Shown here one piece after another: positions 8,905-16,818 of a DNA stretch of 36,990 nucleotides. A program made the translations under genes and the position numbers. A model generated the notes under the pieces. The model was not told where the DNA came from. It ran no database searches and saw nothing but the letters and a program-made list of their open reading frames with translations. How positions within the stretch are numbered: the first letter of the stretch is position 1; each line of letters starts with the position of its first letter. The DNA is from Bacillota bacterium (GTDB lineage Bacteria; Bacillota; Sulfobacillia; Sulfobacillales; Sulfobacillaceae): contig JAIMAE010000012.1 of the NCBI GenBank assembly GCA_023512105.1, forward strand, positions 1 through 36,990, given 5' to 3'.

Positions 8905-10332
8905 ATGAGTCAGGAGGAGGCAGAGGCCAGATTGACGCCTCGCCGGATCGTCGAAGAGCTCGACCGGTATATCGTAGGCCAGCGCGAGGCCAAACGGGCG
9001 GTGGCCATCGCCTTGCGCCACCGTTGGCAACGCAGCCGGTTGGACGCCGAACTGCAGGAGGAAATCACTCCCAAAAATATCTTGATGATTGGTCCCACCG
9101 GAGTCGGGAAGACCGAGATCGCCCGGCGGCTATCCAAGCTTCTGCGCGCGCCCTTTGTCAAGGTTGAGGCCACCAAATTTACCGAGGTGGGCTACGTGGG
9201 GCGGGACGTGGACTCCATGGTCCGCGACCTGGTGGAAGTGGCGGTGCGGATGGTCAAGGAGGAGAAGACCGAGGCGGTGCGGGACCGGGCGGAAAGTCTG
9301 GCCGAAGAGCGGCTGGTAGAGGCCTTGGTGCCGTGGCCGCGCACCGGCTCGACTCCCCGCAACCCTCTGGAGATGCTGTTTTCTGGGGCGTTGGGACGCG
9401 AGGCCCCCAACGAGCCCCATCTCGATCCCCAAGAGCGCGCTCGCATCGAGGAACGGCGGCAAAGAGTGCGCGAACAATTGCGGGCCCGCCAACTGGAGAA
9501 CGAGTGGGTGGAGGTCGAGGTGGAGGATGCCGGTCCGGCCTTTCCGGTGGTGGGTACCTTCCCCGGCAACGAAGAGATGCAAATGAACCTCGGGGAGATG
9601 TTTCAAGGGTTGCTGCCGAAGCGAACCAAGCGGCGCAAGATGACGGTGGCCCAGGCGCGTCGGGTGCTGGCTCAAGAGGAGGCACAGAAGCTGATCGATT
9701 TGGATACCGTCCACGCCGAGGCGGTCTGGCGGGCCGAACAGCACGGGATTATCTTCATCGACGAGTTCGACAAGATTGCCTCCACCGGCGAGGCGCGGGG
9801 ACACGGCCCCGACGTCTCTCGGGAAGGGGTACAGCGCGATATCCTCCCGATTGTCGAAGGATCAACCGTCAACACCAAGTACGGTCCGGTGCGGACCGAC
9901 CACATCTTGTTCATCGCCGCCGGCGCGTTTCACGTCTCCAAGCCCAGCGACCTGATTCCCGAACTTCAAGGGCGTTTCCCGATTCGGGTGGAACTGCAGG
10001 CCCTGACCGAGGACGACTTCTATCGGATCCTCACCGAGCCGCGCCATTCGTTGATCCGGCAGTACCAGGCCCTGCTGGAGGCCGAAGGAGTCACCGTCGA
10101 GTTTGATGACGAGGCCTTGCGCGCCATGGCCCGCTACGCCTACCAGGTCAACCGCGACACGGAGAACATCGGGGCCCGGCGCCTGCATACGATCATCGAG
10201 CGGGTACTGGAGGAGCTAAATTTCAGCGCTCCCGAGTTGCGCGGGCAAACCATTCGCATCACCGCCCCTTACGTCGAGGAGCGTTTAGCGGCAGTGGCCC
10301 AACGTGTTGATGTCAATCGATATATACTCTGA
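8905..10332 (+). CDS. hslU: HslU/ClpY unfoldase ATPase
   Basis: AAA+ ATPase that unfolds substrates and feeds them to HslV. The 475-residue product has Walker A GPTGVGKT (63-70), Walker [10 protein letters not shown] with Asp286-Glu287, the variable I domain between them, and the C-terminal RYIL tail that docks into HslV to activate it. The start is ATG 8905 with AAAGGAGGG at 8888-8896; the open frame begins at 8866 but without matching residues. It lies 54 bases after hslV, with no sign of a terminator between them. Confidence 0.97.
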   Translation: MSQEEAEARLTPRRIVEELDRYIVGQREAKRAVAIALRHRWQRSRLDAELQEEITPKNILMIGPTGVGKTEIARRLSKLLRAPFVKVEATKFTEVGYVGRDVDSMVRDLVEVAVRMVKEEKTEAVRDRAESLAEERLVEALVPWPRTGSTPRNPLEMLFSGALGREAPNEPHLDPQERARIEERRQRVREQLRARQLENEWVEVEVEDAGPAFPVVGTFPGNEEMQMNLGEMFQGLLPKRTKRRKMTVAQARRVLAQEEAQKLIDLDTVHAEAVWRAEQHGIIFIDEFDKIASTGEARGHGPDVSREGVQRDILPIVEGSTVNTKYGPVRTDHILFIAAGAFHVSKPSDLIPELQGRFPIRVELQALTEDDFYRILTEPRHSLIRQYQALLEAEGVTVEFDDEALRAMARYAYQVNRDTENIGARRLHTIIERVLEELNFSAPELRGQTIRITAPYVEERLAAVAQRVDVNRYIL

Positions 10333-10349
10333 ATTGTGTCCGGGATCTC

Positions 10350-10377
10350 TTGCACCCCTGTCGATTTGTGTTATACT
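10350..10377 (+). promoter_or_regulatory. Candidate codY promoter
   Basis: A -10 element TATACT (10372-10377) lies 16 bases after a poor -35 (TTGCAC, 10350-10355) in the short AT-richer gap between hslU and codY. Transcription would begin near 10384. I see no convincing CodY box here. Confidence 0.45.
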
Positions 10378-10445
10378 TAGGGCGTGATCGATTCGGAAGA
10401 TTCAGGCCCTGGCCTGCTTCTGGGCAGGCGGGAGGAGGATGAAAG

Positions 10446-11231
10446 GTGCAAGAGCTATTAGAGAAAACCCGGCGCATCAACCGGTTGCTTCAGCGGACGG
10501 CCGGGCATCCGGTCAACTTCGAAGAGATGGCCAAGATGCTCAGCGAGCTGATTCAGGCCAACGTCTACGTCGTCAGCCGTCGCGGGAAGGTTCTGGGCTA
10601 CGCCCTCATGGACTCGTTTGAGTGCGACATCATGATCCAGGAGGTCTTAGCCAAAGAACAGTTCCCTCAAAAGTATAACCAAGGTTTGCTCAAAGTGGAT
10701 GAGACGCGGCCCAACATTTCGCAGCAGGCTCGGCAGTGCGTCTTCTTCCCCGAGAAGCCCTGCATTTACGAAAACAAGGTCACCACGTTGGTTCCGGTCA
10801 ACGGGGGTGGGGACCGGTTGGGCACCTTGGTGATTTCCCGGTTCGGCCGCGACTTCAATGACGAGGACCTCCTGTTGGCGGAATACGGCGCCACCGTGGT
10901 GGCGATGGAGATCCTGCGCTCCAAGTCCGACGAGCTGGAGGAGGAGGCGCGCAAGAAGACCGCCGTCCAGGTGGCCATCGACACCCTGTCGTACTCCGAG
11001 CTAGAGGCCGTACAACACATCTTTGAAGAATTGGGCGGCGAAGAGGGGCTGTTGGTGGCCTCCAAGATCGCCGACCGGGTGGGCATCACCCGCTCGGTGA
11101 TCGTCAACGCCTTGCGCAAGTTTGAGTCGGCCGGGGTGATCGAGTCGCGTTCGCTGGGGATGAAAGGCACCCACATTCGGGTGTTGAATGACCGACTGTT
11201 GCCGGAACTCAAGAAGCTGGTGCGCAAGTAG
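10446..11231 (+). CDS. codY: GTP- and branched-chain amino acid-sensing pleiotropic repressor CodY
   Basis: Global regulator of Bacillota that binds DNA when GTP and isoleucine/leucine/valine are plentiful. The 261-residue product has the N-terminal GAF-type sensing domain (about 1-155), a linker helix, and a C-terminal winged helix with [20 protein letters not shown] beginning at residue 205, nearly identical to the Bacillus recognition helix region. The start is GTG 10446 with GGAGGAGG at 10431-10438. It ends the conserved block and is followed by a strong terminator. The next genes downstream are a branched-chain amino acid type transporter, a natural CodY target, but I do not see a consensus CodY box upstream of it. 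Confidence 0.98.
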   Translation: MQELLEKTRRINRLLQRTAGHPVNFEEMAKMLSELIQANVYVVSRRGKVLGYALMDSFECDIMIQEVLAKEQFPQKYNQGLLKVDETRPNISQQARQCVFFPEKPCIYENKVTTLVPVNGGGDRLGTLVISRFGRDFNDEDLLLAEYGATVVAMEILRSKSDELEEEARKKTAVQVAIDTLSYSELEAVQHIFEELGGEEGLLVASKIADRVGITRSVIVNALRKFESAGVIESRSLGMKGTHIRVLNDRLLPELKKLVRK

Positions 11232-11251
11232 GCCCTGCGCGCCGAGGGGCC

Positions 11252-11283
11252 AGGCCGCCTTTCAAGGGGAAGGCGGCCTTTCC
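11252..11283 (+). terminator. Intrinsic terminator after codY
   Basis: Perfect 10-bp stem AGGCCGCCTT / AAGGCGGCCT around an 8-base loop, followed by a short T run (TTTCCTC). It lies 20 bases past the codY stop and probably ends the rpsP-codY transcription block. Confidence 0.8.
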
Positions 11284-11353
11284 TCTGCGCGGGGGCTCGC
11301 CGGTGGCTGGAGACTTTCAGGGAATCTTTACGCCTTCTGGCGAGAGCGGTGGG

Positions 11354-11370
11354 AAAGTCCTATAGACTTT
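11354..11370 (+). repeat. Small inverted repeat in the codY-liv gap
   Basis: AAAGTC, five bases, GACTTT: a 6-bp AT-rich inverted repeat in otherwise G+C-rich sequence. The stretch 11284-11493 holds no credible coding frame and no other clear signal. The repeat could be an operator or chance. Confidence 0.25.
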
Positions 11371-11493
11371 TGTGATGAACATCCATTATGATCGCGGCGG
11401 CGCCTTGTCAGGGACCCTTAGGCAGAGCGAGCAGGAATTGTCGGGGATTTCCGTCGTTGGGAGCGGTCGGCCAGTGTCGCCAACCGCGCGCGC

Positions 11494-11523
11494 TTGACCC
11501 TGCCCGAAGGTCCTCGCTATAAT
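11494..11523 (+). promoter_or_regulatory. Sigma-A type promoter upstream of the liv operon
   Basis: TTGACC (11494-11499), an 18-base spacer, then a perfect TATAAT (11518-11523). This is one of the best promoter matches in the window. Transcription would start near 11530, leaving about 610 bases before the first liv start codon. Confidence 0.7.
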
Positions 11524-11529
11524 GACCGA

Positions 11530-12141
11530 AATTCGAATCTAAAAGGAGCTTTCTGGGGCATCGGACCGGCTTGTTCCCCGGCAACCGACAGCAACCGGAA
11601 GACAGCAACAGGGAGGAGCCAATCAGGTTGGAACTGGGCGGGAAGATGTCCATCGCCGAGCAGCGGACGGTCTTCAGCCCCGCGGCGAAGGGTAAAGTGA
11701 CCTCGACCGGCCCTTTTTCCGGGCGTAGCGTAGGCCTGCGGCCTCCTTGGGCCCGATGGCGGTGGCAGGGACCGACTCACCCAGGTGCACGCTCAGCGCA
11801 AGGTGCCTTAGGTTTCGGGCCGCGGCGGCCTCCCTGGTGACGGCGGCTTGACCGGCCCGCGGACGGTGCGGGCGGACTGATGGCGCGAGACTCCAACCCC
11901 GAACCGCCGGTGCTTGAGGCCGGTGGCGCAACGACCCGATGGGTTGGGGGGAGTGGAGGAAAGATCGCGCCACCTAGGGAGCGCGCGACGAATTCAAGGC
12001 TCCCATCACCGGATGGTGGTGTGGGGGTCGCGCCGTGTCCTGCGCTGGGAAGGCCGGAGGGTCGGTCCCGCGGCCGGCCCGGTTCTTGGTGAACCCGAGC
12101 CCGCCTGATGTGGCAGGCGGGGGAAAAAGGGGGATGAGACA
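11530..12141 (+). promoter_or_regulatory. Long structured leader or RNA upstream of livHM, unidentified
   Basis: About 600 bases with no convincing gene on either strand; the open frames here are low-complexity and lack starts with ribosome binding sites. It contains many potential stems: CCAACCC (about 11892) with GGGTTGG (about 11940), enclosing a CCGCCGG/CCGGTGG helix; CATCACC GGAT GGTGGTG near 12004-12021; and CCCGCCTG (12100-12107) with CAGGCGGG (12114-12121) just before the livHM ribosome binding site. A repeated GACAGCAAC occurs near 11587-11610. I checked for T-box, S-box, TPP, FMN, cobalamin, glycine and RNase P hallmarks and found no sufficient match. It may be a cis-regulatory leader, a separate small RNA, or a decayed region. 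Confidence 0.4.
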
Positions 12142-14070
12142 ATGTGGGAAGCCAGCAACATTGCCCTGACCGGGTTGGTCACCGGGGGGATTTACGCGCT
12201 GTTGGCGGTCGGCTTTACCCTGGTGTTTAGCGTCAGCGGCATCTTAAACCTGGCTCAGGGTTCGTTTGTGACCATGGGTGCCCTGGTCTTGTACACGTTG
12301 ACCGCGACCGCGCACTGGCCGTTGGTTCCGGCGATTGCGGCGTCCATGGCGATCTTGACGGCGTTTACCGCCTTGGTGGAGTGGATCGTGATCCGCCCCG
12401 CCTTGGGCCGCATATCCCACACCAACCTGTTGATGTTGATGGGCGGTTTCTTGACCCTGTATCAAGGGGCGGCCTTTCTGATTTGGGGAAGCAATCCCTA
12501 TTCGCTCCCGCCGTTTACCGGGGCGCAGCCGATTCAGCTGGGGGGCTTGTATATCCCCACCCAATCGTTCTGGGTGTTAGGCACGGTGTTGGTGTTGGTG
12601 GTTGGGCTCTGGTATCTCTTGACTCGCACCACCTTCGGCAAGGCGATGCGAGCCTGCTCGGAGAATCCGTTGGCGGCCAATTTGATGGGCATTCCGGTGC
12701 AGCGGATGGTCCTCATCTCGTTCACGCTCTCCTCCGCGCTGGGCGTGATCGCCGGAGCGGTGATTGTGCCCTTGACCTCCTTGGACTTCGGTTCGATGGC
12801 CAACTACACCAACCAAGGCTTGATCGCGGTCACCGTAGGAGGCATGGGGAACTTCTTCGGCTCGGTGGTCGGTGGGCTGACCCTAGGCGTGGTGGAGCAG
12901 TTTCTTACCGGCTACGTCTCCTCGTTGTTTTCCACGGCCTTGAGCTTGATCGTGCTGCTCTTAATTCTGGTCTTTCGTCCTGAAGGAATTTTGGGCAAGG
13001 CGCGTGGAGGTCGGGCGGACGTCGCCGAACGGGGCATCGGCCGGGGGTTCATGATGCCGCGGATTCATCCGCGCACCAGCCGGGTGGCCGCTCTGTTGGC
13101 GTTGATCGGGTTGGCCTTGGTGCCGCAGTGGCTGGCCGGCACCGGGCTGCTGCGGGCGGTGAACATCACCGGCATCTTCGCGCTGACTGTGATCGGGCTC
13201 GACCTGTTGACGGGAATTGCCGGACAGGTCAGTCTGGGCCAAGCCGGCTTTATGGCCATCGGGGGGTACACGGCGGCGATTTTGGCGATGAAGGCGCACA
13301 TGCCGCCGGTGTTAGGCATCCTGGTGGGCATCGCCTTGTCCCTGGCGGTGGCGTTGTTGTTGAGCCTGGCCAGCGTGCGGGTCCGGGGGATGTACTTGGC
13401 CATCTCGACCTTGGCCTTCGGCATTTTGATCGAGTCGCTGGGCAACGGTCTCAACATCACCGGCGGCCCTTCGGGGTTGATCGGGATTCCCAGCTTTTCG
13501 GTAGGAGGCTACGTCTTCGCCGACGACACCTCGATGTACTACCTGATTTGGGGCCTGGTGGTGGTGGCCCTCTTCCTGGTCTTGAACCTAATTCGGTCCA
13601 ATCGCGGCCGGGCCCTGCGCACGGTCCACATCGACCAGACCGGGGCCGAGGCCCTGGGGGTGAACACCACCAAGTACAAGATTCAGGCCTTCTTGCTCAG
13701 CGCGACCCTGGCCTCGATCGCGGGAAGCTTGTACGCCTTTTACTTCCGGTACCTTTCGCCCGATATGGTGGGGAGCCAGACCTCGCTCGACCTGATGACC
13801 ATGTTGGTGGTGGGCGGAGTCGGCACCGGAGTCGGGCCGCTCTTGGGGGTGGTCATCCTCACCTTCTTGCCGCAGGTCTCCCAGGCCTTGGCCAACTGGA
13901 AGCTCTTGGTGGAAGGGTTGTTGTTGGTGGTCTTCCTGCGTTACCTGCCCGGTGGGCTTTACGGAGGAATCCTGCAACTGTTTGCCGGGGCGGTGTCCAA
14001 GATTCGCAAGCCGCCGGCGCCCCCGGTGGCGGTGAGCAGTGAGCCGGTTCGAAAGGAGATGAGGGCATGA
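12142..14070 (+). CDS. Fused LivH-LivM permease of a branched-chain amino acid type ABC transporter
   Basis: Membrane part of a high-affinity importer of the branched-chain/hydrophobic amino acid family. The 642-residue product is two permeases in one chain. Residues 1 to about 290 are LivH-like (GGIYALLAVGFTLVFSVSGILNLAQGSF, AVTVGGMGNFFGSVVGG). After a basic linker, residues from about 310 are LivM-like (GLDLLTGIAGQVSLGQAGFMAIGGYTAA, VVGGVGTGVGPLLG). The coupling motifs facing the ATPases are present in both halves. It overlaps livG by four bases (ATGA). No binding protein gene is in the cluster, so the substrate is open: branched-chain amino acids are the default, but the family also imports amides and aromatic acids. 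Confidence 0.93.
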   Translation: MWEASNIALTGLVTGGIYALLAVGFTLVFSVSGILNLAQGSFVTMGALVLYTLTATAHWPLVPAIAASMAILTAFTALVEWIVIRPALGRISHTNLLMLMGGFLTLYQGAAFLIWGSNPYSLPPFTGAQPIQLGGLYIPTQSFWVLGTVLVLVVGLWYLLTRTTFGKAMRACSENPLAANLMGIPVQRMVLISFTLSSALGVIAGAVIVPLTSLDFGSMANYTNQGLIAVTVGGMGNFFGSVVGGLTLGVVEQFLTGYVSSLFSTALSLIVLLLILVFRPEGILGKARGGRADVAERGIGRGFMMPRIHPRTSRVAALLALIGLALVPQWLAGTGLLRAVNITGIFALTVIGLDLLTGIAGQVSLGQAGFMAIGGYTAAILAMKAHMPPVLGILVGIALSLAVALLLSLASVRVRGMYLAISTLAFGILIESLGNGLNITGGPSGLIGIPSFSVGGYVFADDTSMYYLIWGLVVVALFLVLNLIRSNRGRALRTVHIDQTGAEALGVNTTKYKIQAFLLSATLASIAGSLYAFYFRYLSPDMVGSQTSLDLMTMLVVGGVGTGVGPLLGVVILTFLPQVSQALANWKLLVEGLLLVVFLRYLPGGLYGGILQLFAGAVSKIRKPPAPPVAVSSEPVRKEMRA

Positions 14071-14840
14071 GTACCCCAATTCTTCGCATCGAAGGGCTGT
14101 CGAAGTCCTTTGGGGGCGTGCGTGCGGTGCGGGAAGTCTCCTTCTCGGTGGCCGAACATTCGATCTGCGCCGTGATCGGGCCAAACGGGGCCGGAAAGTC
14201 GACCTTGTTCAACCTGTTGACCAACCTCTACCGGCCGGACCAAGGAGAGGTGTATTTCCGCGGACAGCGGATCACCGGGATGGCCCCCAATCGCATCGCG
14301 CAGCTCGGGATCTTTCGGACCTTCCAAACCTCGCGGGTGTTTCCCAACATGACGGTGTTGGACAACGTGCTGGTGGGGGCTCACCGCTGGTCGCGGGCGG
14401 GGATCTTGGAGCAGATGCTGTGGTTCGGGCGGACCCATCGGGAAGAAGAGGTGATGCGCCAGCGGGCGCTGGATCTCCTGGAGGTCCTGGACTTAAAAGA
14501 TCGGGCCTACGACCCGGCCGACATCTTGCCCTTGGCCGGGCAGAAGTACCTGGAGTTGGCGCGAGCGCTGATGTCCGACCCGGAGGTGCTGTTGCTCGAC
14601 GAGCCGGCGGCGGGCATGAACGACGCCGAGACGGCCGGCTTGGCCGAATTCATCCGCGCCATTCAGGCCACCGGGCGCACGGTGGTGGTGGTGGAACACA
14701 ACATGTCGTTGGTGATGGGGATCGCCAACCAGGTGGTGGTCATGGACGCCGGCCGCCTGATCGCCGACGGGACGCCCGCCGAAGTGCAGCGCGATCCCAA
14801 CGTGATTTCGGCCTATTTCGGCAAGGCGGAGGTGGGTTAG
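14067..14840 (+). CDS. livG: ABC transporter ATPase, LivG type
   Basis: One of two ATPases driving the transporter. The 257-residue product has Walker A GPNGAGKST, the LivG-type segment GIFRTFQTSRVFPNMTVLDNV, Walker B VLLLDEPAAGMN and the switch histidine in VVVVEHNMSLV. The signature motif is unusual: where LivG proteins have LxYGQQ, this has LPLAGQK, so in an ungapped alignment the signature glycine is an alanine. Sequence on both sides aligns well (YLELARALMSDPEV), so this looks like a natural subfamily variant. Start ATG 14067 overlaps the permease gene. Confidence 0.95.
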   Translation: MSTPILRIEGLSKSFGGVRAVREVSFSVAEHSICAVIGPNGAGKSTLFNLLTNLYRPDQGEVYFRGQRITGMAPNRIAQLGIFRTFQTSRVFPNMTVLDNVLVGAHRWSRAGILEQMLWFGRTHREEEVMRQRALDLLEVLDLKDRAYDPADILPLAGQKYLELARALMSDPEVLLLDEPAAGMNDAETAGLAEFIRAIQATGRTVVVVEHNMSLVMGIANQVVVMDAGRLIADGTPAEVQRDPNVISAYFGKAEVG

Positions 14841-14842
14841 CG

Positions 14843-15625
14843 GTGCTGGAAGTCAAGAATCTTCGAGCCGGCTACGAGCTGGCCGAGGTGCTGGGAGGCA
14901 TCAGCCTGACCGTTGACAAGGGCCAAGTGGTCTCCATCGTCGGGGCCAACGGGGCCGGCAAATCCACGACGCTCAAGGTGTTGTCAGGCCTTCTGCGCCC
15001 GTGGCAGGGCAGCATCCTCCTGGATGGGACCGAGCTTTCGGGAAAGAGCCCGGCCGACATCGTCCGCGCCGGCCTGGCCCACGTGCCGGAGGGGCGGCAG
15101 GTCTTCGCCAACCTAACCGTGACTGACAACTTGTTGCTGGGAGCCTACAGCGAGCTGAAGGGGATGTCCCATCACGCCTTCGAGGAGCGGCTGGAGGAGA
15201 TTTTGACCATCTTTCCCGACCTGCGGCCTAAGCTCAAGGCGTATGCCGGTTCGCTCTCCGGGGGACAGCAGCAGATGCTGGCGATTGGGCGGGGGCTGAT
15301 GTCGCGGCCGCGCTACCTGTTGTTGGACGAACCGTCCCTGGGGTTAGCCCCCCAGGTCACCGAGACGATTTTCGCGGTGATCCAAAAGCTGCGCGACCAA
15401 GGGGTGGGCGTGTTGTTGGTGGAGCAAAACGGCCGGTTGGCGCTGGCCATCTCCGACTACGCCTACCTGCTGGAGAAAGGACGTATCACCCTGCAGGGGA
15501 CGGGGCAGGAGCTTTTGGCCAACCAGGAGGTCGTGGAGCGCTATCTTGGAGTGGGCGCCCAAATCGCCGACCAAGGCGGCCACGCCGAGCTGGCCGAGCG
15601 CTTAAAGCGCGTCTTGGCCCGCTGA
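14843..15625 (+). CDS. livF: ABC transporter ATPase, LivF type
   Basis: Second ATPase of the transporter. The 260-residue product has Walker A GANGAGKST, the LivF hallmark HVPEGRQVFANLTV, a canonical signature LSGGQQQMLAIGRGLM, Walker B LLLDEPSLGL and the switch histidine position as VEQN, as in other LivF proteins. The C-terminus is about 20 residues longer than usual. The start is GTG 14843 with GGAGG at 14828-14832; the open frame extends far upstream only as a shadow of livG. mobA follows after three bases, so the molybdenum cofactor genes may be on the same transcript. Confidence 0.95.
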   Translation: MLEVKNLRAGYELAEVLGGISLTVDKGQVVSIVGANGAGKSTTLKVLSGLLRPWQGSILLDGTELSGKSPADIVRAGLAHVPEGRQVFANLTVTDNLLLGAYSELKGMSHHAFEERLEEILTIFPDLRPKLKAYAGSLSGGQQQMLAIGRGLMSRPRYLLLDEPSLGLAPQVTETIFAVIQKLRDQGVGVLLVEQNGRLALAISDYAYLLEKGRITLQGTGQELLANQEVVERYLGVGAQIADQGGHAELAERLKRVLAR

Positions 15626-15628
15626 CCG

Positions 15629-16228
15629 ATGTTCCCCCTCGAGGACTGCGACGGAGTGGTCTTGGCGGGAGGGCGCTCGCGCCGCATGGGGGAAGATAAA
15701 TATCGGCTGGATTGGCCGAATGGACCCACCTTGGGAGAATATCAACGGCGACAGTTGGCCCAGTGCGTCCGCGGTCGGGTGTGGGTGGCCCGCGGGCGCT
15801 ACCCGCTGACTCGCCCCGAGGAGTTGCCCGACCCTCCATTGGGGGAAGGGCCGCTGGCTGGAATCCTGGCCGCGATGGAGGTCAGCGCCGCCCGTCGGCT
15901 GGCGGTCTTGCCGGTCGACGTGCCGGGAGCTGCCCCAGAGGCGTTTGTGTGGCTGGGGGAGGCGCCAGTGGCCCAAGAGGGTCTACGCCTGGTGGTCGCC
16001 CAAGCCGCCGACGGCAGGTTGCAACCCCTGGTGGGGATCTGGCCGGTCGCCTTGCGCGCCGGCCTTTGCGCCTATCTCGCCCAGGGAGGGCGGCGCGTTG
16101 TAGAATTTGTGGCGAAGCAGGACCCAATCGTGGTACGCCTGCCGCCATCGGTCCAACTGGCCAACCTGAACACGCCGGAGGAGCTGAAAGCCTACCTGGG
16201 GCGCATTCAGGAGCATCCCCCCGCCTAG
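15629..16228 (+). CDS. mobA: Molybdenum cofactor guanylyltransferase MobA
   Basis: Transfers GMP from GTP to molybdopterin to make the dinucleotide form of the cofactor. The 199-residue product has the nucleotide-binding LAGGRSRRMGEDK (12-24), a GPLAGILAAM segment, a metal-binding Asp97 in PVDVPG (usually CDMP) and the C-terminal NLNTPEEL. It starts three bases after livF. Its stop codon lies inside a 20-base palindrome that precedes mobB. MobA suggests a bis-MGD enzyme such as formate dehydrogenase or nitrate reductase elsewhere in the genome. Confidence 0.93.
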   Translation: MFPLEDCDGVVLAGGRSRRMGEDKYRLDWPNGPTLGEYQRRQLAQCVRGRVWVARGRYPLTRPEELPDPPLGEGPLAGILAAMEVSAARRLAVLPVDVPGAAPEAFVWLGEAPVAQEGLRLVVAQAADGRLQPLVGIWPVALRAGLCAYLAQGGRRVVEFVAKQDPIVVRLPPSVQLANLNTPEELKAYLGRIQEHPPA

Positions 16229-16236
16229 GCGGGGGG
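16217..16236. repeat. 20-base perfect palindrome across the mobA stop codon
   Basis: Six C, GCC, TA, GGC, six G: a fully self-complementary 20-base run centred on CCTAGG, with the mobA TAG at 16226-16228. No T run follows, so it is not a standard terminator. It could limit coupling between mobA and mobB. Confidence 0.6.
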
Positions 16237-16272
16237 GTTGGCCGCTTTCAGGAAGGAGCGAGACCGTCCAAG

Positions 16273-16788
16273 GTGGCGACGCGGTTTTTGCAGATCGTGG
16301 GATGGTCGGGGACCGGAAAGACTCGGCTGGTGACGGCACTGGGCCAGCTCCTGCCGGTGGCGGTCTACTTGAAGTGGACCCATCACGCCTTGCCTGCCGA
16401 GCGGGAGCAGTCGGACACCGGGCGCATGAGCTCCTTGGCTCGCCTGACCGCGCTGCTGGCCCCCGAGGGCGGGCTGGTGCGCGGGCCTTTGCACTGGCGC
16501 CACTGGTACCTGGCTGCGGCAGCCTGGGCGCCGCCTGACGGCCTTTGCCTGATCGAGGGAGGAAAGCGCCTGCCGGTGGCCAAGGTGGCGGTGGGGGAGG
16601 CCAGCGAGGTCAGTGGCTGGCCGGGGGTGCGGGCGGTCATCGGGCCGAGCCCGCCCCCGGAGGGGATGGCTTGGTGTGCGGCCCCGCTCCCGCTGGACGG
16701 GCAAGCCGCCGAGGCCGCCGCCCGATGGATCCTGGAGCATCTGGAGGTCGTGAGCTTTACCCTCGAGGCACTGACAGGCTTGCCGTAA
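16273..16788 (+). CDS. mobB: Molybdopterin-guanine dinucleotide biosynthesis adapter MobB
   Basis: GTP-binding partner of MobA that aids cofactor handling. The product of about 171 residues begins ATRFLQIVGWSGTGKTRLVT, with a P-loop at 10-17, followed by a YLKWTHHAL segment that fits the MobB Lys-His region and the late LIEGGKRLPVAKV element. The start is uncertain. GTG 16273 directly precedes the core and GGAAGGAG lies at 16251-16258, somewhat far upstream. The open frame extends into mobA as a shadow. Confidence 0.85.
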   Translation: MATRFLQIVGWSGTGKTRLVTALGQLLPVAVYLKWTHHALPAEREQSDTGRMSSLARLTALLAPEGGLVRGPLHWRHWYLAAAAWAPPDGLCLIEGGKRLPVAKVAVGEASEVSGWPGVRAVIGPSPPPEGMAWCAAPLPLDGQAAEAAARWILEHLEVVSFTLEALTGLP

Positions 16789-16818
16789 ACCGCGCCCAAT
16801 TCGGTAGCGAGGGGGAAC

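Noticed and set aside
11545-11620. SAM-I (S-box) riboswitch
   Set aside because: CCCGGCAACC near 11577 resembles the S-box GGCAACC element, but the surrounding conserved AGAGxGG and GAGGGA parts are missing and no terminator follows.
11910-11950. T-box antiterminator (GGTGGCGCAACG)
   Set aside because: It matches the AGGGTGGNACCGCG core at only about two thirds of positions, and no terminator/antiterminator pair is seen after it.
11950-11970. RNase P RNA (GAGGAAAG)
   Set aside because: The GAGGAAAG string alone is present; the CR-V and ACAGAAA parts are missing and too little sequence remains before livHM.
11571-12142. Open frames on both strands in the codY-livHM gap
   Set aside because: Low-complexity, proline- and arginine-rich translations without ribosome binding sites or recognisable domains; they overlap each other on both strands.
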